Shown here: piece by piece, positions 7,369 through 15,879 of the stretch
Layout: each line of letters begins with the position of its first letter
Numbering within the stretch: the stretch's first letter is position 1
Assembly: GCA_036675035.1 (NCBI GenBank)
Contig: JAKFFO010000061.1
Span: forward strand, 1-29,490
Direction of reading: 5' to 3'
Source: MESE01 sp036675035
GTDB lineage: Bacteria; Pseudomonadota; Gammaproteobacteria; Burkholderiales; Burkholderiaceae_D
DNA: 29,490 bases
Notes under the pieces: model-generated
Databases searched by the model: none
Told to the model about the DNA's origin: nothing
What the model saw: only the letters and a program-made list of their open reading frames with translations
Translations under genes and position numbers: made by a program

Positions 7369-7383
7369 AGAGTTTTAAACTAT
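7369..7383. promoter_or_regulatory. possible OxyR half-site before ahpC
   Basis: AGAGTTTTAAACTAT matches the OxyR half-site ATAG-N-T-NNN-A-N-CTAT at all specified positions except the second. It ends 35 bases before the ahpC start codon. I could not find a good second half at the required seven-base spacing, so this is a weak call that rests partly on the expectation that ahpC is peroxide-regulated. Confidence 0.3.
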
Positions 7384-7418
7384 CAGAAAATTTCATCACC
7401 AACCTGTAGAGGAAAATC

Positions 7419-7991
7419 ATGTCCCTGATCAATACCGAAGTCGTCCCTTTTAAAGCTACTGCATTCCACAACGGCAAATTCGTGCCCGTGACGAATGAGA
7501 ATTTCAAAGGAAAATGGTCTGTCCTGGTTTTCTTTCCGGCCGCGTTCACGTTTGTTTGCCCGACCGAGCTCGAAGACCTCGCCAACCGTTACGATGAATT
7601 CCAGAAGATGGGCGTCGAAATCTACGGCGTATCCACGGATACCCATTTCACGCACAAGGCGTGGCATGCATCATCCGAAGCAATCAGCAAGGTTAAATAT
7701 CCGCTGGTCGGCGACCCAAGCCATCATTTGTCGCGCGCATTCGACGTACTGATCGAAGAAGGCGATGATGCCGGCCTGGCATTGCGCGGCACCTTCCTGA
7801 TCGACCCGGAAGGCAAGATCAAGACGATCGAAGTGCATCCTGACGGTATCGGCCGCGATGCGGGCGAATTGATGCGCCGTGTGAAAGCGGCACAGTACAT
7901 CGCCGCCCATCCTGGTGAAGTCTGCCCGGCCAAATGGAGCGAAGGCGCCGAGACGCTGAAGCCGTCGATTGACCTGGTCGGCAAGATTTAA
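7419..7991 (+). CDS. ahpC: alkyl hydroperoxide reductase subunit C (2-Cys peroxiredoxin)
   Basis: AhpC reduces hydrogen peroxide, organic peroxides and peroxynitrite in the cytoplasm, and is recycled by AhpF. The 190-residue protein has the peroxidatic Cys47 in FTFVCPTE and the resolving Cys169 in GEVCPAKW, the typical 2-Cys arrangement. The WSVLVFFPAAFTFVCPTELED block and the GTFLIDPEGKI strand are characteristic of the AhpC/Prx1 class. The start at 7419 has AGAGGAAAA upstream. A strong hairpin terminator separates it from ahpF, so AhpC is probably made in excess over AhpF. Confidence 0.97.
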   Translation: MSLINTEVVPFKATAFHNGKFVPVTNENFKGKWSVLVFFPAAFTFVCPTELEDLANRYDEFQKMGVEIYGVSTDTHFTHKAWHASSEAISKVKYPLVGDPSHHLSRAFDVLIEEGDDAGLALRGTFLIDPEGKIKTIEVHPDGIGRDAGELMRRVKAAQYIAAHPGEVCPAKWSEGAETLKPSIDLVGKI

Positions 7992-8008
7992 TCTACCGGA
8001 CTTCGCAG

Positions 8009-8038
8009 AGCCCGGGTGCATTTGTCCCGGGCTTTTTT
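8009..8038 (+). terminator. hairpin terminator or attenuator between ahpC and ahpF
   Basis: An eight-base stem AGCCCGGG (8009-8016) and CCCGGGCT (8026-8033) with a nine-base loop is followed by a run of six T. It has the standard rho-independent form. Because ahpF starts 30 bases later, partial read-through probably feeds ahpF. Confidence 0.9.
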
Positions 8039-8068
8039 GTTTCCACCTCTGAAAAAAGTGAGATCACC

Positions 8069-9637
8069 ATGCTCGACGCCGCTACCAAAGGCCAGTTAAA
8101 GGGCTACCTCGAACGCGCGACGCAACCGATCGAAATTGTGGCGTCGCTGGACGACAGCAAAGCTTCAAGCGATCTGCAATCGCTCTTGAAAGATATTTCC
8201 GATTGTTCATCGCTGGTGTCGGTCATCGAAAGCCGCGACGACAATCAGCGCAAGCCGTCGTTTTCGATCAACCGCCCGAATGAAAACCATGGACCGCGGT
8301 TTGCAGGCATTCCGATGGGCCATGAATTCACGTCGCTGATACTGGCGTTACTGCAGATCGGCGGCTATCCGCCGAAAGTCGAAGAAGAAATACTGCAGCA
8401 GATACGCGCACTGGATGGCGATTTCAACTTCGAAATCTATGCATCGCTGACTTGCCACAGTTGCCCGGATGTGGTGCAGGCATTGAACCTGATGGCGGTT
8501 CAGAATCCGCGAATTCGCAGCACCATGATCGACGGCGCGCTATTCCAGAGCGAAGTCAAGGAGCGGCAAGTCATGGCTGTTCCGACCGTGTTCCTGAACG
8601 GCACCGAATTCAGCCAGGGCCGCATGACGCTGGAAGAAATCCTCGCGAAAATCGACACCAGCGGCGTAGAACGGGAAGCGAAAAAAATCGACGCCAAGGA
8701 TCCGTTTGACATGCTGGTGGTCGGCGGCGGCCCGGCTGGCGCCGCGGCGGCGGTGTATGCCGCGCGCAAAGGCATCCGCACCGGCATTGTGTCGGAACGA
8801 TTCGGCGGCCAGGTCCTCGACACGCTAGGGATTGAAAACTTCATCTCGATGAAGGAGACCGAAGGTCCGAAACTCGCGTTCGCACTTGAGGAGCATGTGC
8901 GCTGCTACGACGTCGACATCATGAATCTTCAGCGCGCAAAGGCGCTGTTACCGAAAACCGGGACCGACAAGGATCTGATCGAAATTCAACTGGAAAGCGG
9001 CGCGGCACTCAAGACCCGGTCCGTTGTCATTACTACCGGCGCGCGCTGGCGCAACATTAATGTACCTGGAGAGCAAGAGTTCAAAAACAAGGGGGTGGCG
9101 TACTGCCCGCATTGCGACGGGCCATTGTTCAAGGGTAAGCGCGTCGCGGTAATCGGCGGCGGGAATTCCGGGGTAGAGGCGGCGATCGATTTGGCCGGCA
9201 TCGTTGCGCATGTCACGCTGATCGAGTTTGATACCAAGTTGCGGGCAGACGCGGTATTGCAGCGCAAGCTTTCCAGCCTGAAGAACGTGACCGCGATCAC
9301 CAACGCGAAAACCACCGAGATTACTGGCGAACAAACTGTCAACGGGCTGATATACGAAGATCGGGCAACTCAGGAACGGCATCGTGTTGATCTCGACGGC
9401 GTCTTTATCCAGATCGGCTTGATTCCCAACACCGATTGGCTGAAGGGCGTGCTTGAATTGTCGAGACATGGCGAGATCATTGTCAACGAACGCGGCGAAA
9501 CCTCGGTACCGGGCGTGTTTGCCGCAGGCGACGCGACCACGGTGCCATTCAAGCAAATCATCATTGCAGCCGGAGACGGCGCCAAGGCAGCCTTGGGAGC
9601 GTTCGACCATTTGATTCGCACTTCAGTGGCCGCTTGA
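8069..9637 (+). CDS. ahpF: alkyl hydroperoxide reductase subunit F
   Basis: AhpF is the NADH-dependent flavoprotein that reduces oxidised AhpC. The 522-residue protein has an N-terminal tandem thioredoxin-fold domain with the redox pair Cys129 and Cys132 in SLTCHSCPDV. A thioredoxin reductase-like body follows, with the FAD-binding VVGGGPAGAAAAVYAARKG at about 217-234, the active dithiol Cys346 and Cys349 in YCPHCDGPLF, the NADH-binding VIGGGNSGVEAA at about 361-372, and a C-terminal FAD contact GVFAAGDATTVPFKQIIIA. The size and order match E. coli AhpF. An AAGTGAGAT purine stretch precedes the start. It directly follows ahpC. Confidence 0.97.
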   Translation: MLDAATKGQLKGYLERATQPIEIVASLDDSKASSDLQSLLKDISDCSSLVSVIESRDDNQRKPSFSINRPNENHGPRFAGIPMGHEFTSLILALLQIGGYPPKVEEEILQQIRALDGDFNFEIYASLTCHSCPDVVQALNLMAVQNPRIRSTMIDGALFQSEVKERQVMAVPTVFLNGTEFSQGRMTLEEILAKIDTSGVEREAKKIDAKDPFDMLVVGGGPAGAAAAVYAARKGIRTGIVSERFGGQVLDTLGIENFISMKETEGPKLAFALEEHVRCYDVDIMNLQRAKALLPKTGTDKDLIEIQLESGAALKTRSVVITTGARWRNINVPGEQEFKNKGVAYCPHCDGPLFKGKRVAVIGGGNSGVEAAIDLAGIVAHVTLIEFDTKLRADAVLQRKLSSLKNVTAITNAKTTEITGEQTVNGLIYEDRATQERHRVDLDGVFIQIGLIPNTDWLKGVLELSRHGEIIVNERGETSVPGVFAAGDATTVPFKQIIIAAGDGAKAALGAFDHLIRTSVAA

Positions 9638-9720
9638 GTTTCTGGATTCAAATCCTGCCGCACAGTCGATGCCGTTTTTGCGACACCGATCTGAAAGTGC
9701 GCGCAATATTGGCGACTATT

Positions 9721-9759
9721 AAAAACCGGCTGCTTGTTTCGACAACGGCCGGTTTTTTT
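9721..9759 (+). terminator. rho-independent terminator after ahpF
   Basis: AAAAACCGGC (9721-9730) pairs with GCCGGTTTTT (9748-9757) around a 17-base loop and runs into a string of T. It lies 83 bases after the ahpF stop codon and ends the ahpCF unit. Confidence 0.85.
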
Positions 9760-10155
9760 ACGTCATTGCCGAGAGCCGTTGCCCGAAGTTATCTCTGACT
9801 CCGTCCGCCGGATCGAAAACACTTCGCTCTTCTTCCAGCCGACGGCCCGCGGCGAAATGTTGAAACCTGACATCAGCCGGGCCACCCCTCTTTTGCGTGC
9901 AGCACAGTATTTCAGCGCAATCCTTGTAATGATAATGATTCTTATTTATAATTCTTCCGAATCAAGGATCCACGAGCAAAAGCCCGCACGTTTTCTCTAA
10001 ATGTCGTTTTCGGATCTTGAGTTTCAGTGATTGCGATCCATCGCATCACACATATTTTTTGAGCCAGCCAAACGGAATTTCATTTCTATCCGACCAGCCA
10101 GCCACTTCTTCAGTTCGATCAAATCAAGTGTGCTTTGACCATAATAAGGATAGCA
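9760..10155. other. upstream region of the siderophore receptor gene
   Basis: This stretch lies in a 518-base gap between ahpF and the receptor gene. After the ahpF terminator it holds a promoter with a Fur box (9924-9952) and then an untranslated leader of roughly 195 bases. I found no open frame that looks like a protein, and no recognisable riboswitch. The leader is long enough to hold a regulatory structure or an sRNA target, but I cannot show one. Confidence 0.5.
9924..9952 (+). promoter_or_regulatory. strong promoter with a Fur box in its spacer
   Basis: The -35 is TTGTAA (9924-9929) and the -10 is a perfect TATAAT (9947-9952), with exactly 17 bases between. The Fur box AATGATAATGATTCTTATT (9928-9946) fills the spacer and is close to the GATAATGATAATCATTATC consensus. 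The arrangement predicts tight repression by Fur with iron and strong expression without it. Confidence 0.85.
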
Positions 10156-12273
10156 ATGAACCGACGTCTTACACCGCTGGCGGCCGCGCTTTTCGCTGCC
10201 TTCGCCGCCCCTGTCGCACTCCAGCATAGCGCTTTCGCCCAAACGAGCAGACCCGAAACCACGCTGCCCGAGGTGAAGGTCCAGGGCGCCGCCGATAGTA
10301 ACGACTATGCGCCTGCACGCGCTTCGGTCGGCGCGAAAACGCCGACACCGGTACGAGACATTCCACAGTCGGGCGTCATCATTAACCGTGCGGTGCTCGA
10401 TGCGCAAAACGCGACCACGCTGACCGAAGCGCTGCGCAATGTGCCGGGAATAACGCTGGGCGCCGGTGAAGGCGGCGTGATTGGCGACAACATCAATATT
10501 CGCGGCTTTTCGGCGCGCACCGACCTTTTTCTCGATGGCATGCGCGACCGCGGTCAGTATGCGCGTGAAACATTTTTTCTTGAGTCGGTCGAAGTATTGA
10601 AGGGGCCGTCCTCGATGTTGTTCGGGCGCGGCTCCACCGGCGGCGTGATCAACCAGGTCAGCAAGCAGCCGAGTCTGCGCGAGCGTAGCGAAGTCGGCGT
10701 GGGAATCGGCACCGATGCGACCTACCGCGCGACGGTGGACTTGAATCGCCCGATGTCCGAAACATCGGCATTTCGCATTGCCGCCGTTGCGCATACCAAC
10801 GAATCGACGCGCGACATAACCGAATCGAAACGCTTCGGCATCGCGCCGTCGCTTCGGTTCGGAATCGGCACCCCGACGGAAATATCGCTGTCGTCCGTAC
10901 ACCAGCGCCGCGAAGATATTCCCGACTATGGTTTTCCATTTGCAGCCGGCGGAACCGAGCAGAATCCGGCAAGCCCTGTCGACAAGAATCGTGACAATTT
11001 CTACGGATACACCGACGACAAGTTCGATCAGGACGTCGATATCCTGACCGCGCGTATCGAGCACAAGTTCTCGCCTGCCCTCAGCCTGCGTAATCAGACG
11101 CAGTACAGCAATGCACGGATCAATGCTGTCCCGACCACGATTAACAGCGCGGGCATGCGCAATCGTCGCGAAAGGGAAATCGATGACCAGTCGCTGTTCA
11201 ACCAGACCGATCTGATCGCGAAATTCGATACCGGTGCGATCAGGCATACGCTGATCACCGGCGTGGAGATCGGTCGTGAAGACTATGAACACCAGCGCTA
11301 CGACTGGGCCGGCGAGACCACGCAGAATCTGGATAATCCCGTCTACGGACCAATCCCTGCCGGGGCCGCGCGTACCCAGAACGAATTGGCCAAAAATACA
11401 GCGGACACGGTCGGCGCGTACATCAACGATACGCTCGAACTGAACAAGCAATGGAAGCTTACCGGCGGGTTGCGCTGGGATCGGTTCGCGTTCGACGGAA
11501 CCACGCTCAATAACACAACCGGCGTCACCACCTCGTTCTCGCAGACCGATACCATGCTCAGCCATCGGCTTGGCGTGGTGTACCAGCCCACCGATACCCA
11601 GTCCTACTATGCGTCTTACGGCACGTCGTTCAATCCGTCGGCCGAGACCGTGTCGCTGAGCGCCGCCAATCAAAACGTCGATCCGGAAGAAAATCGTTCA
11701 TTCGAGGTCGGCGCGAAATGGGATTTGATGGACGGCGCGCTGGCACTGAACACTGCATTGTTCCGTGTTGAAAAAACCAACGCGCGCACGCGCGATGTAT
11801 TCAACAACGTCGTCGCGTCCGGAGAAACCCGCGTCGACGGATTCGAGCTCGGTGCGGCCGGGCGGCTTGCCAAAAACTGGCAGATCTTCGCAGGCTACAC
11901 CTACCTGGACGGCAAGATTGTCAGCCTCAATGAGGTCTCTGGCGGAACCCGGTTCTCTCGCGACGGCAACGTGCTGCCGAATACGCCGAAACACTCGGCA
12001 TCGCTGTGGTCGACGTACCGCATCGGCCACGCGTGGGAGGTGGGCGGAGGTGCGGTGTATTCGGCCGAACGCCTGGTGAACAATGCCAATACCGCGATCA
12101 TCGACGGCTATACCCGCTTCGATGCCACGGTTGCCTATCTCACCAAAAAATATGACGTGCGGTTGAACCTGCAAAACCTGACCGACAAAAAATATTTCGA
12201 TACCGCGTCCGGCGGCCGTGCTACGCCGGCCAACGGCCGCTCGATGATGGCAACCCTCACCTACCGGTTCTGA
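10156..12273 (+). CDS. TonB-dependent catecholate siderophore receptor, Fiu/PiuA-like
   Basis: This is an outer-membrane receptor that imports ferric siderophores using TonB energy. The 705-residue precursor has a signal peptide (about residues 1-29, ending HSAFAQ), a plug domain from about 60 to 175 with DIPQSGVIINRAVLD, NVPGITLGAGEGG, NINIRGFSARTDLFLDGMRD and VEVLKGPSSMLFGRGSTGGVINQVSK, and a 22-strand barrel ending RSMMATLTYRF with the terminal Phe needed for outer-membrane insertion. The start at 10156 has AAGGA upstream and gives a proper signal peptide. The dioxygenase gene overlaps its stop codon by one base, as piuC/ybiX follows fiu/piuA elsewhere, which points to catecholate siderophores or their breakdown products. 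The exact ligand cannot be read from the sequence. Confidence 0.92.
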   Translation: MNRRLTPLAAALFAAFAAPVALQHSAFAQTSRPETTLPEVKVQGAADSNDYAPARASVGAKTPTPVRDIPQSGVIINRAVLDAQNATTLTEALRNVPGITLGAGEGGVIGDNINIRGFSARTDLFLDGMRDRGQYARETFFLESVEVLKGPSSMLFGRGSTGGVINQVSKQPSLRERSEVGVGIGTDATYRATVDLNRPMSETSAFRIAAVAHTNESTRDITESKRFGIAPSLRFGIGTPTEISLSSVHQRREDIPDYGFPFAAGGTEQNPASPVDKNRDNFYGYTDDKFDQDVDILTARIEHKFSPALSLRNQTQYSNARINAVPTTINSAGMRNRREREIDDQSLFNQTDLIAKFDTGAIRHTLITGVEIGREDYEHQRYDWAGETTQNLDNPVYGPIPAGAARTQNELAKNTADTVGAYINDTLELNKQWKLTGGLRWDRFAFDGTTLNNTTGVTTSFSQTDTMLSHRLGVVYQPTDTQSYYASYGTSFNPSAETVSLSAANQNVDPEENRSFEVGAKWDLMDGALALNTALFRVEKTNARTRDVFNNVVASGETRVDGFELGAAGRLAKNWQIFAGYTYLDGKIVSLNEVSGGTRFSRDGNVLPNTPKHSASLWSTYRIGHAWEVGGGAVYSAERLVNNANTAIIDGYTRFDATVAYLTKKYDVRLNLQNLTDKKYFDTASGGRATPANGRSMMATLTYRF

Positions 12274-12953
12274 TGCTGCTCACGATTCCGAATGTTCTGA
12301 CGCCGGAACAACTTGCACGCTGCCGCGAACAACTCGCGGCAGCGCCGTGGGTGGACGGCCGCGTGACGGCGGGCCATCAGGGCATCCGGGTCAAGGACAA
12401 CCATCAGCTTCCGGAGCACGCTCCGGTGACGCACGAACTCGGCGATTTGATTCTGGCGGCACTCGAACGCAATCCCTTGTTCATCAGTGCCGTGTTGCCT
12501 GCCGTCGTTTATCCGCCGCTATTCAATCGCTACGACGGCGGCCAGCAATTTGGCGACCATATCGATAATGCGGTGCGATTGTTGCCGGGAACAGGTCGCA
12601 AAATCCGAACCGACGTATCAGCCACACTTTTTCTCGCCGAGCCGGACGAGTATGAAGGCGGCGAATTGCTGGTCGAGGATACCTACGGCGTGCACTCGGT
12701 GAAGCTGTCCGCGGGCGATATGGTTGTTTATCCGGCCTCCAGCCTGCATCGCGTGAACCCGGTAACAAAAGGAGTCCGGCTGGCATCGTTCTTCTGGGTG
12801 CAAAGCATGATTCGCGACGATGCTCAGCGCACGCTGCTGTTCGACCTGGATACCGCAATCCAGCGCCTCAACCAGTCCGGAGCCGATGCTCGTGCGCTGG
12901 TGCAGCTCACCGGCAGTTATCACAATCTGCTGCGCATGTGGGTAGAGATTTAA
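12273..12953 (+). CDS. piuC: PiuC/YbiX-type Fe(II)/2-oxoglutarate dioxygenase
   Basis: This protein is in the PKHD-type hydroxylase family (PiuC in Pseudomonas, YbiX in E. coli). It has 226 residues. The iron-binding triad is His96 and Asp98 in FGDHIDNA, and His159 in SSLHRVNPVTKGVR; Arg169 is the expected 2-oxoglutarate anchor. A double-stranded beta-helix core (ATLFLAEPDEYEGGELLVED) lies between them. Its start overlaps the receptor stop by one base, so the pair is translationally coupled and shares the Fur promoter. Deletion phenotypes in Pseudomonas link PiuC to siderophore-drug conjugate uptake, but the true substrate is not known. Confidence 0.93.
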   Translation: MLLTIPNVLTPEQLARCREQLAAAPWVDGRVTAGHQGIRVKDNHQLPEHAPVTHELGDLILAALERNPLFISAVLPAVVYPPLFNRYDGGQQFGDHIDNAVRLLPGTGRKIRTDVSATLFLAEPDEYEGGELLVEDTYGVHSVKLSAGDMVVYPASSLHRVNPVTKGVRLASFFWVQSMIRDDAQRTLLFDLDTAIQRLNQSGADARALVQLTGSYHNLLRMWVEI

Positions 12954-13077
12954 GGGCAGGCAAGTCGAAGCAACGCTCCGGAAGGATACCTCCTCAAGGT
13001 CGATACCAATCGGCCTTTCCGAAAAACCATTTTCAAAAGCCGCCGGCATTCAAATCCGCCGAAATGGGAAACTTGCG

Positions 13078-15666
13078 ATGCTAAAAAATCTCTGGTTCCA
13101 GCTCCATTGGCTGCTCGGCCTTCCCGCCGGCGTGGTACTTGCGATAGTCGGCGTCACCGGCGCGGCGCTATCGTTCGAGCATGAACTGAAGCAGTGGATC
13201 AATCCCGGCATCATGACTGTTGCACCGCAATCGGGCGGGCCGCTGGCGCCGGACGGCTTGATTGCAAAACTGCAATCGGCTTACCCGGAAAGGCGAATCA
13301 CGTCGATCAGCCTGTCGGGCGATCCTCAGGATGCAGCCCGTATCGTTTTCGCAGCCAAGCCGGGTGACACAGTTAACAAGCGCGGCGAAACACGCTTCGT
13401 CAATCCATACACAGGCGCTTTGCTGGGCAAGCCGCGCGGCGAGGAATTTTTCCGGCTCACGACACAAATCCATCGCTGGCTGGCAGCCGGCGATACCGGC
13501 AAGGCAATCGTCGGCGCTTCGACCATTGCGTTGATCGTGCTATGCCTGTCCGGCCTGTATTTGCGCTGGCCGCGCAGCATGTCGAACTGGCGTGTCTGGC
13601 TGACATTGAACTTCAAGCGCAAGGGACGCGGCTTCTTATGGGATTTGCACGCCGTCACCGGCACCTGGTGCTTGCTGTTTTATCTGTTGGCCGCGCTCAC
13701 AGGGTTGTACTGGTCCTATGACTGGTATCGCGATGGCTTGTTCAAGCTAATCGGCGCACCTCGCCCGACACAGCAGGGCAAGCCGAAAGCCGCGTCCGGT
13801 GACGATGTGCAATCGAAGGCAGGGCAGAAATCTTCCGGAGCACCAAAGCAGGCGCCGCCGACCGACATTGCCGCCGCATGGACCACATTTCAGCGCGAGG
13901 TCAATACATACCGCACGATGACATTGCGCTTGCCCGCAAAACCGGCGCAAGCGCTGCAAATCATTTATCTGGATGCACAACCGGCACACAATCGTGCGAA
14001 CAATCGCTTGCTGCTCGACGCACAAAGCGGCGCGGTCATCGAACATGAACGCTATGCCGACAAACCGGCTGGTGCCAAGCTGATGGCCAGCATGTTTGCG
14101 CTGCATTCAGGCAGTTTTTTCGGCACCCTGGGCCTGATACTGATGATGCTGGCGAGCTTGTTCATGCCGCTGTTTGCGATCACCGGATGGATGCTGTATC
14201 TGGATCGCCGCAAGAAAAAGCAGGCATTGCGCACAACCAAGGCGGCATTGACGCCGGTGCCCGCAAAATCCGGCACTGCAAGGCCGGAACTGCTGATCGG
14301 CTTTGCAAGCCAGACCGGTTTTGCCGAACAACTCGCGTGGCAGACTGCGGGCACATTGCGCCTGGCTGGTGTGCCGGTGGTGGTCCAGCCCCTGTCCGAT
14401 CTCAACCAGGAGCGGCTCAGCCAGTTCCGGCACGCGCTATTTGTCGTCAGCACTTTCGGCGAAGGCGAAGCGCCCGATCATGCGCGCGCTTTCGCGAAGC
14501 TGATGCGCGAGCCGCTTTCATTGACTGGTTTGCGCTTTGGCCTGCTAGCTCTCGGCGACCGTCAATACAAGACATTTTGCGGCTTCGGCCGCAGATTGGA
14601 TAACTGGCTGCATCGCCAGGGCGCGCAAGCATTGTTTGAGCGAATCGAAGTCGATAACGGCGATGCCGGCGCACTGAACAATTGGCAAAGCCGGCTCGGC
14701 CTGCTTGCCGGCACACCGGATGCGCCGGCATGGGTAGAAGTGCCTTATGCGCGCTGGCGCTTGTGCGAACGCCGGTTGCTCAACTCCGGCAGCGCCGGCG
14801 GCCCGACCTTCCATCTGGAACTGGAAGCGCTCGATGCCAATCAGCCGGCCTGGAAATCGGGCGATCTGGTCGATATCAAACCGTGTCATTCGAATGACAC
14901 GATCGCGTCCATCCTGCTGCAGATGAATATCGATGGCCAGACCGCGGTGCAGATAAATGGGCGCCAGCACATGCTGGCCGATCTGATGGCGCAAAGCATT
15001 CTGATCGATCAGACCGATATCTCGACCGCATCATCCGCGCAGGAAGTTGCCGATCGCTTGCGGCCTTTGCCACCGCGCCAATATTCAATCGGGTCGATTC
15101 CGGAAGACGGCCGAATCAGCTTGCTCGTGCGCCAGGCGCGACATGGCGACGGAACCGGCGTGAGTTCGGGATGGCTCACCCTGCATGCCGCTGTCGGTTC
15201 CGAAATCGAGATGCGCGTTCGCGGCAATACCTCTTTTCATTTACCGCCAGGTGATCGCCCGCTGATTCTGATCGGCAACGGCACCGGCCTTGCGGGGTTG
15301 CGCAGCCATCTGAAGGCAAGAATCACAGTCGGCCTCGTACGCAATTGGTTGATCTTCGGTGAACGCAACGCTGCGCACGATTTTTATTATCGCGACGAAA
15401 TCGAGCACTGGCAAAAGGAAGGATTTCTGGAGCGAATGGATATGGTGTTCTCGCAAGACCAGGCCGAGCGCCTGTACGTCCAGGACCGGATTCGTGCAGA
15501 GTCCGACGCGATAGGCGCCTGGCTCGCAGACGGCGCGGCCATACTTGTTTGCGGCAGCCTGGATGGAATGGCGCCTGCTGTCGAGGCAGCACTGGCCGAC
15601 ATTGCCGGACACGAGGGCATCGAGAAGCTGATCGCAGAAGGCAGGTATCGGCGCGACGTATATTGA
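13078..15666 (+). CDS. PepSY membrane domain fused to a flavodoxin-FNR reductase (PiuB-like ferric reductase)
   Basis: This is an 862-residue inner-membrane flavoprotein. Residues 1-380 are a PepSY-TM (PiuB) module with four membrane segments, at about 10-32, 143-165, 190-212 and 345-375, and conserved histidines in QLHWLLG, IHRWLA, LHAVTG and ALHSG that could bind haem. Residues about 400-545 are a flavodoxin domain (LLIGFASQTGFAEQLA, STFGEGEAPDHA, ALGDRQYKTFCGFGRRLD). Residues about 560-862 are a CysJ-like FAD and NADPH module with RQYSIGS (about 668) and GNGTGLAGLRSHL (about 734). It lies 124 bases after piuC. The likely role is to carry NADPH electrons across the membrane to reduce ferric siderophore in the periplasm; this is inferred from domains and neighbours. 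Confidence 0.88.
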   Translation: MLKNLWFQLHWLLGLPAGVVLAIVGVTGAALSFEHELKQWINPGIMTVAPQSGGPLAPDGLIAKLQSAYPERRITSISLSGDPQDAARIVFAAKPGDTVNKRGETRFVNPYTGALLGKPRGEEFFRLTTQIHRWLAAGDTGKAIVGASTIALIVLCLSGLYLRWPRSMSNWRVWLTLNFKRKGRGFLWDLHAVTGTWCLLFYLLAALTGLYWSYDWYRDGLFKLIGAPRPTQQGKPKAASGDDVQSKAGQKSSGAPKQAPPTDIAAAWTTFQREVNTYRTMTLRLPAKPAQALQIIYLDAQPAHNRANNRLLLDAQSGAVIEHERYADKPAGAKLMASMFALHSGSFFGTLGLILMMLASLFMPLFAITGWMLYLDRRKKKQALRTTKAALTPVPAKSGTARPELLIGFASQTGFAEQLAWQTAGTLRLAGVPVVVQPLSDLNQERLSQFRHALFVVSTFGEGEAPDHARAFAKLMREPLSLTGLRFGLLALGDRQYKTFCGFGRRLDNWLHRQGAQALFERIEVDNGDAGALNNWQSRLGLLAGTPDAPAWVEVPYARWRLCERRLLNSGSAGGPTFHLELEALDANQPAWKSGDLVDIKPCHSNDTIASILLQMNIDGQTAVQINGRQHMLADLMAQSILIDQTDISTASSAQEVADRLRPLPPRQYSIGSIPEDGRISLLVRQARHGDGTGVSSGWLTLHAAVGSEIEMRVRGNTSFHLPPGDRPLILIGNGTGLAGLRSHLKARITVGLVRNWLIFGERNAAHDFYYRDEIEHWQKEGFLERMDMVFSQDQAERLYVQDRIRAESDAIGAWLADGAAILVCGSLDGMAPAVEAALADIAGHEGIEKLIAEGRYRRDVY

Positions 15667-15879
15667 ATCAGCCTGAATCAAGAAATATGCCTATCGTCAA
15701 AGCGAAATGTGAAACAGGAATGCGACTGATTATCGCTAACGAAATTCGAAGTGAGTAATGAAAAAAGTGGATGATGCGCTATCATGCATTAGAAGTTTGC
15801 CACGATTGATCTGGTTCACGCGCGACCTTCTCCGGCGGCAACTGCCAAACTCTTTTCCCATTCCACTTTCGAGGCATAT

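Larger units (their letters stand above)
7057..7418. other. intergenic region between the TonB operon and ahpC
   Basis: This is a 362-base non-coding stretch. It contains the pair of 22-base tandem repeats at 7130-7173, an unremarkable middle part, and an AT-rich leader from about 7335 to the ahpC start. I see no terminator for the upstream operon. Reading frames on the minus strand here are short, overlap each other and resemble nothing I recognise; they could be remains of a lost insertion. Confidence 0.5.

Noticed and set aside
7384..7418. Second OxyR half-site before ahpC
   Set aside because: No sequence at the seven-base spacing on either side of 7369-7383 matches the ATAG/CTAT pattern.
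10024..11673. 549-residue open frame on the minus strand opposite the siderophore receptor
   Set aside because: It is the antisense shadow of a clear TonB-dependent receptor with signal peptide, plug and barrel; the product is Arg/Gly/His-rich and has no domain.
15687..15758. Possible 23-residue peptide (MPIVKAKCETGMRLIIANE...) before bfr
   Set aside because: Only a weak AAGAAA purine stretch precedes it, no family is recognised, and an open frame of this length is expected by chance.
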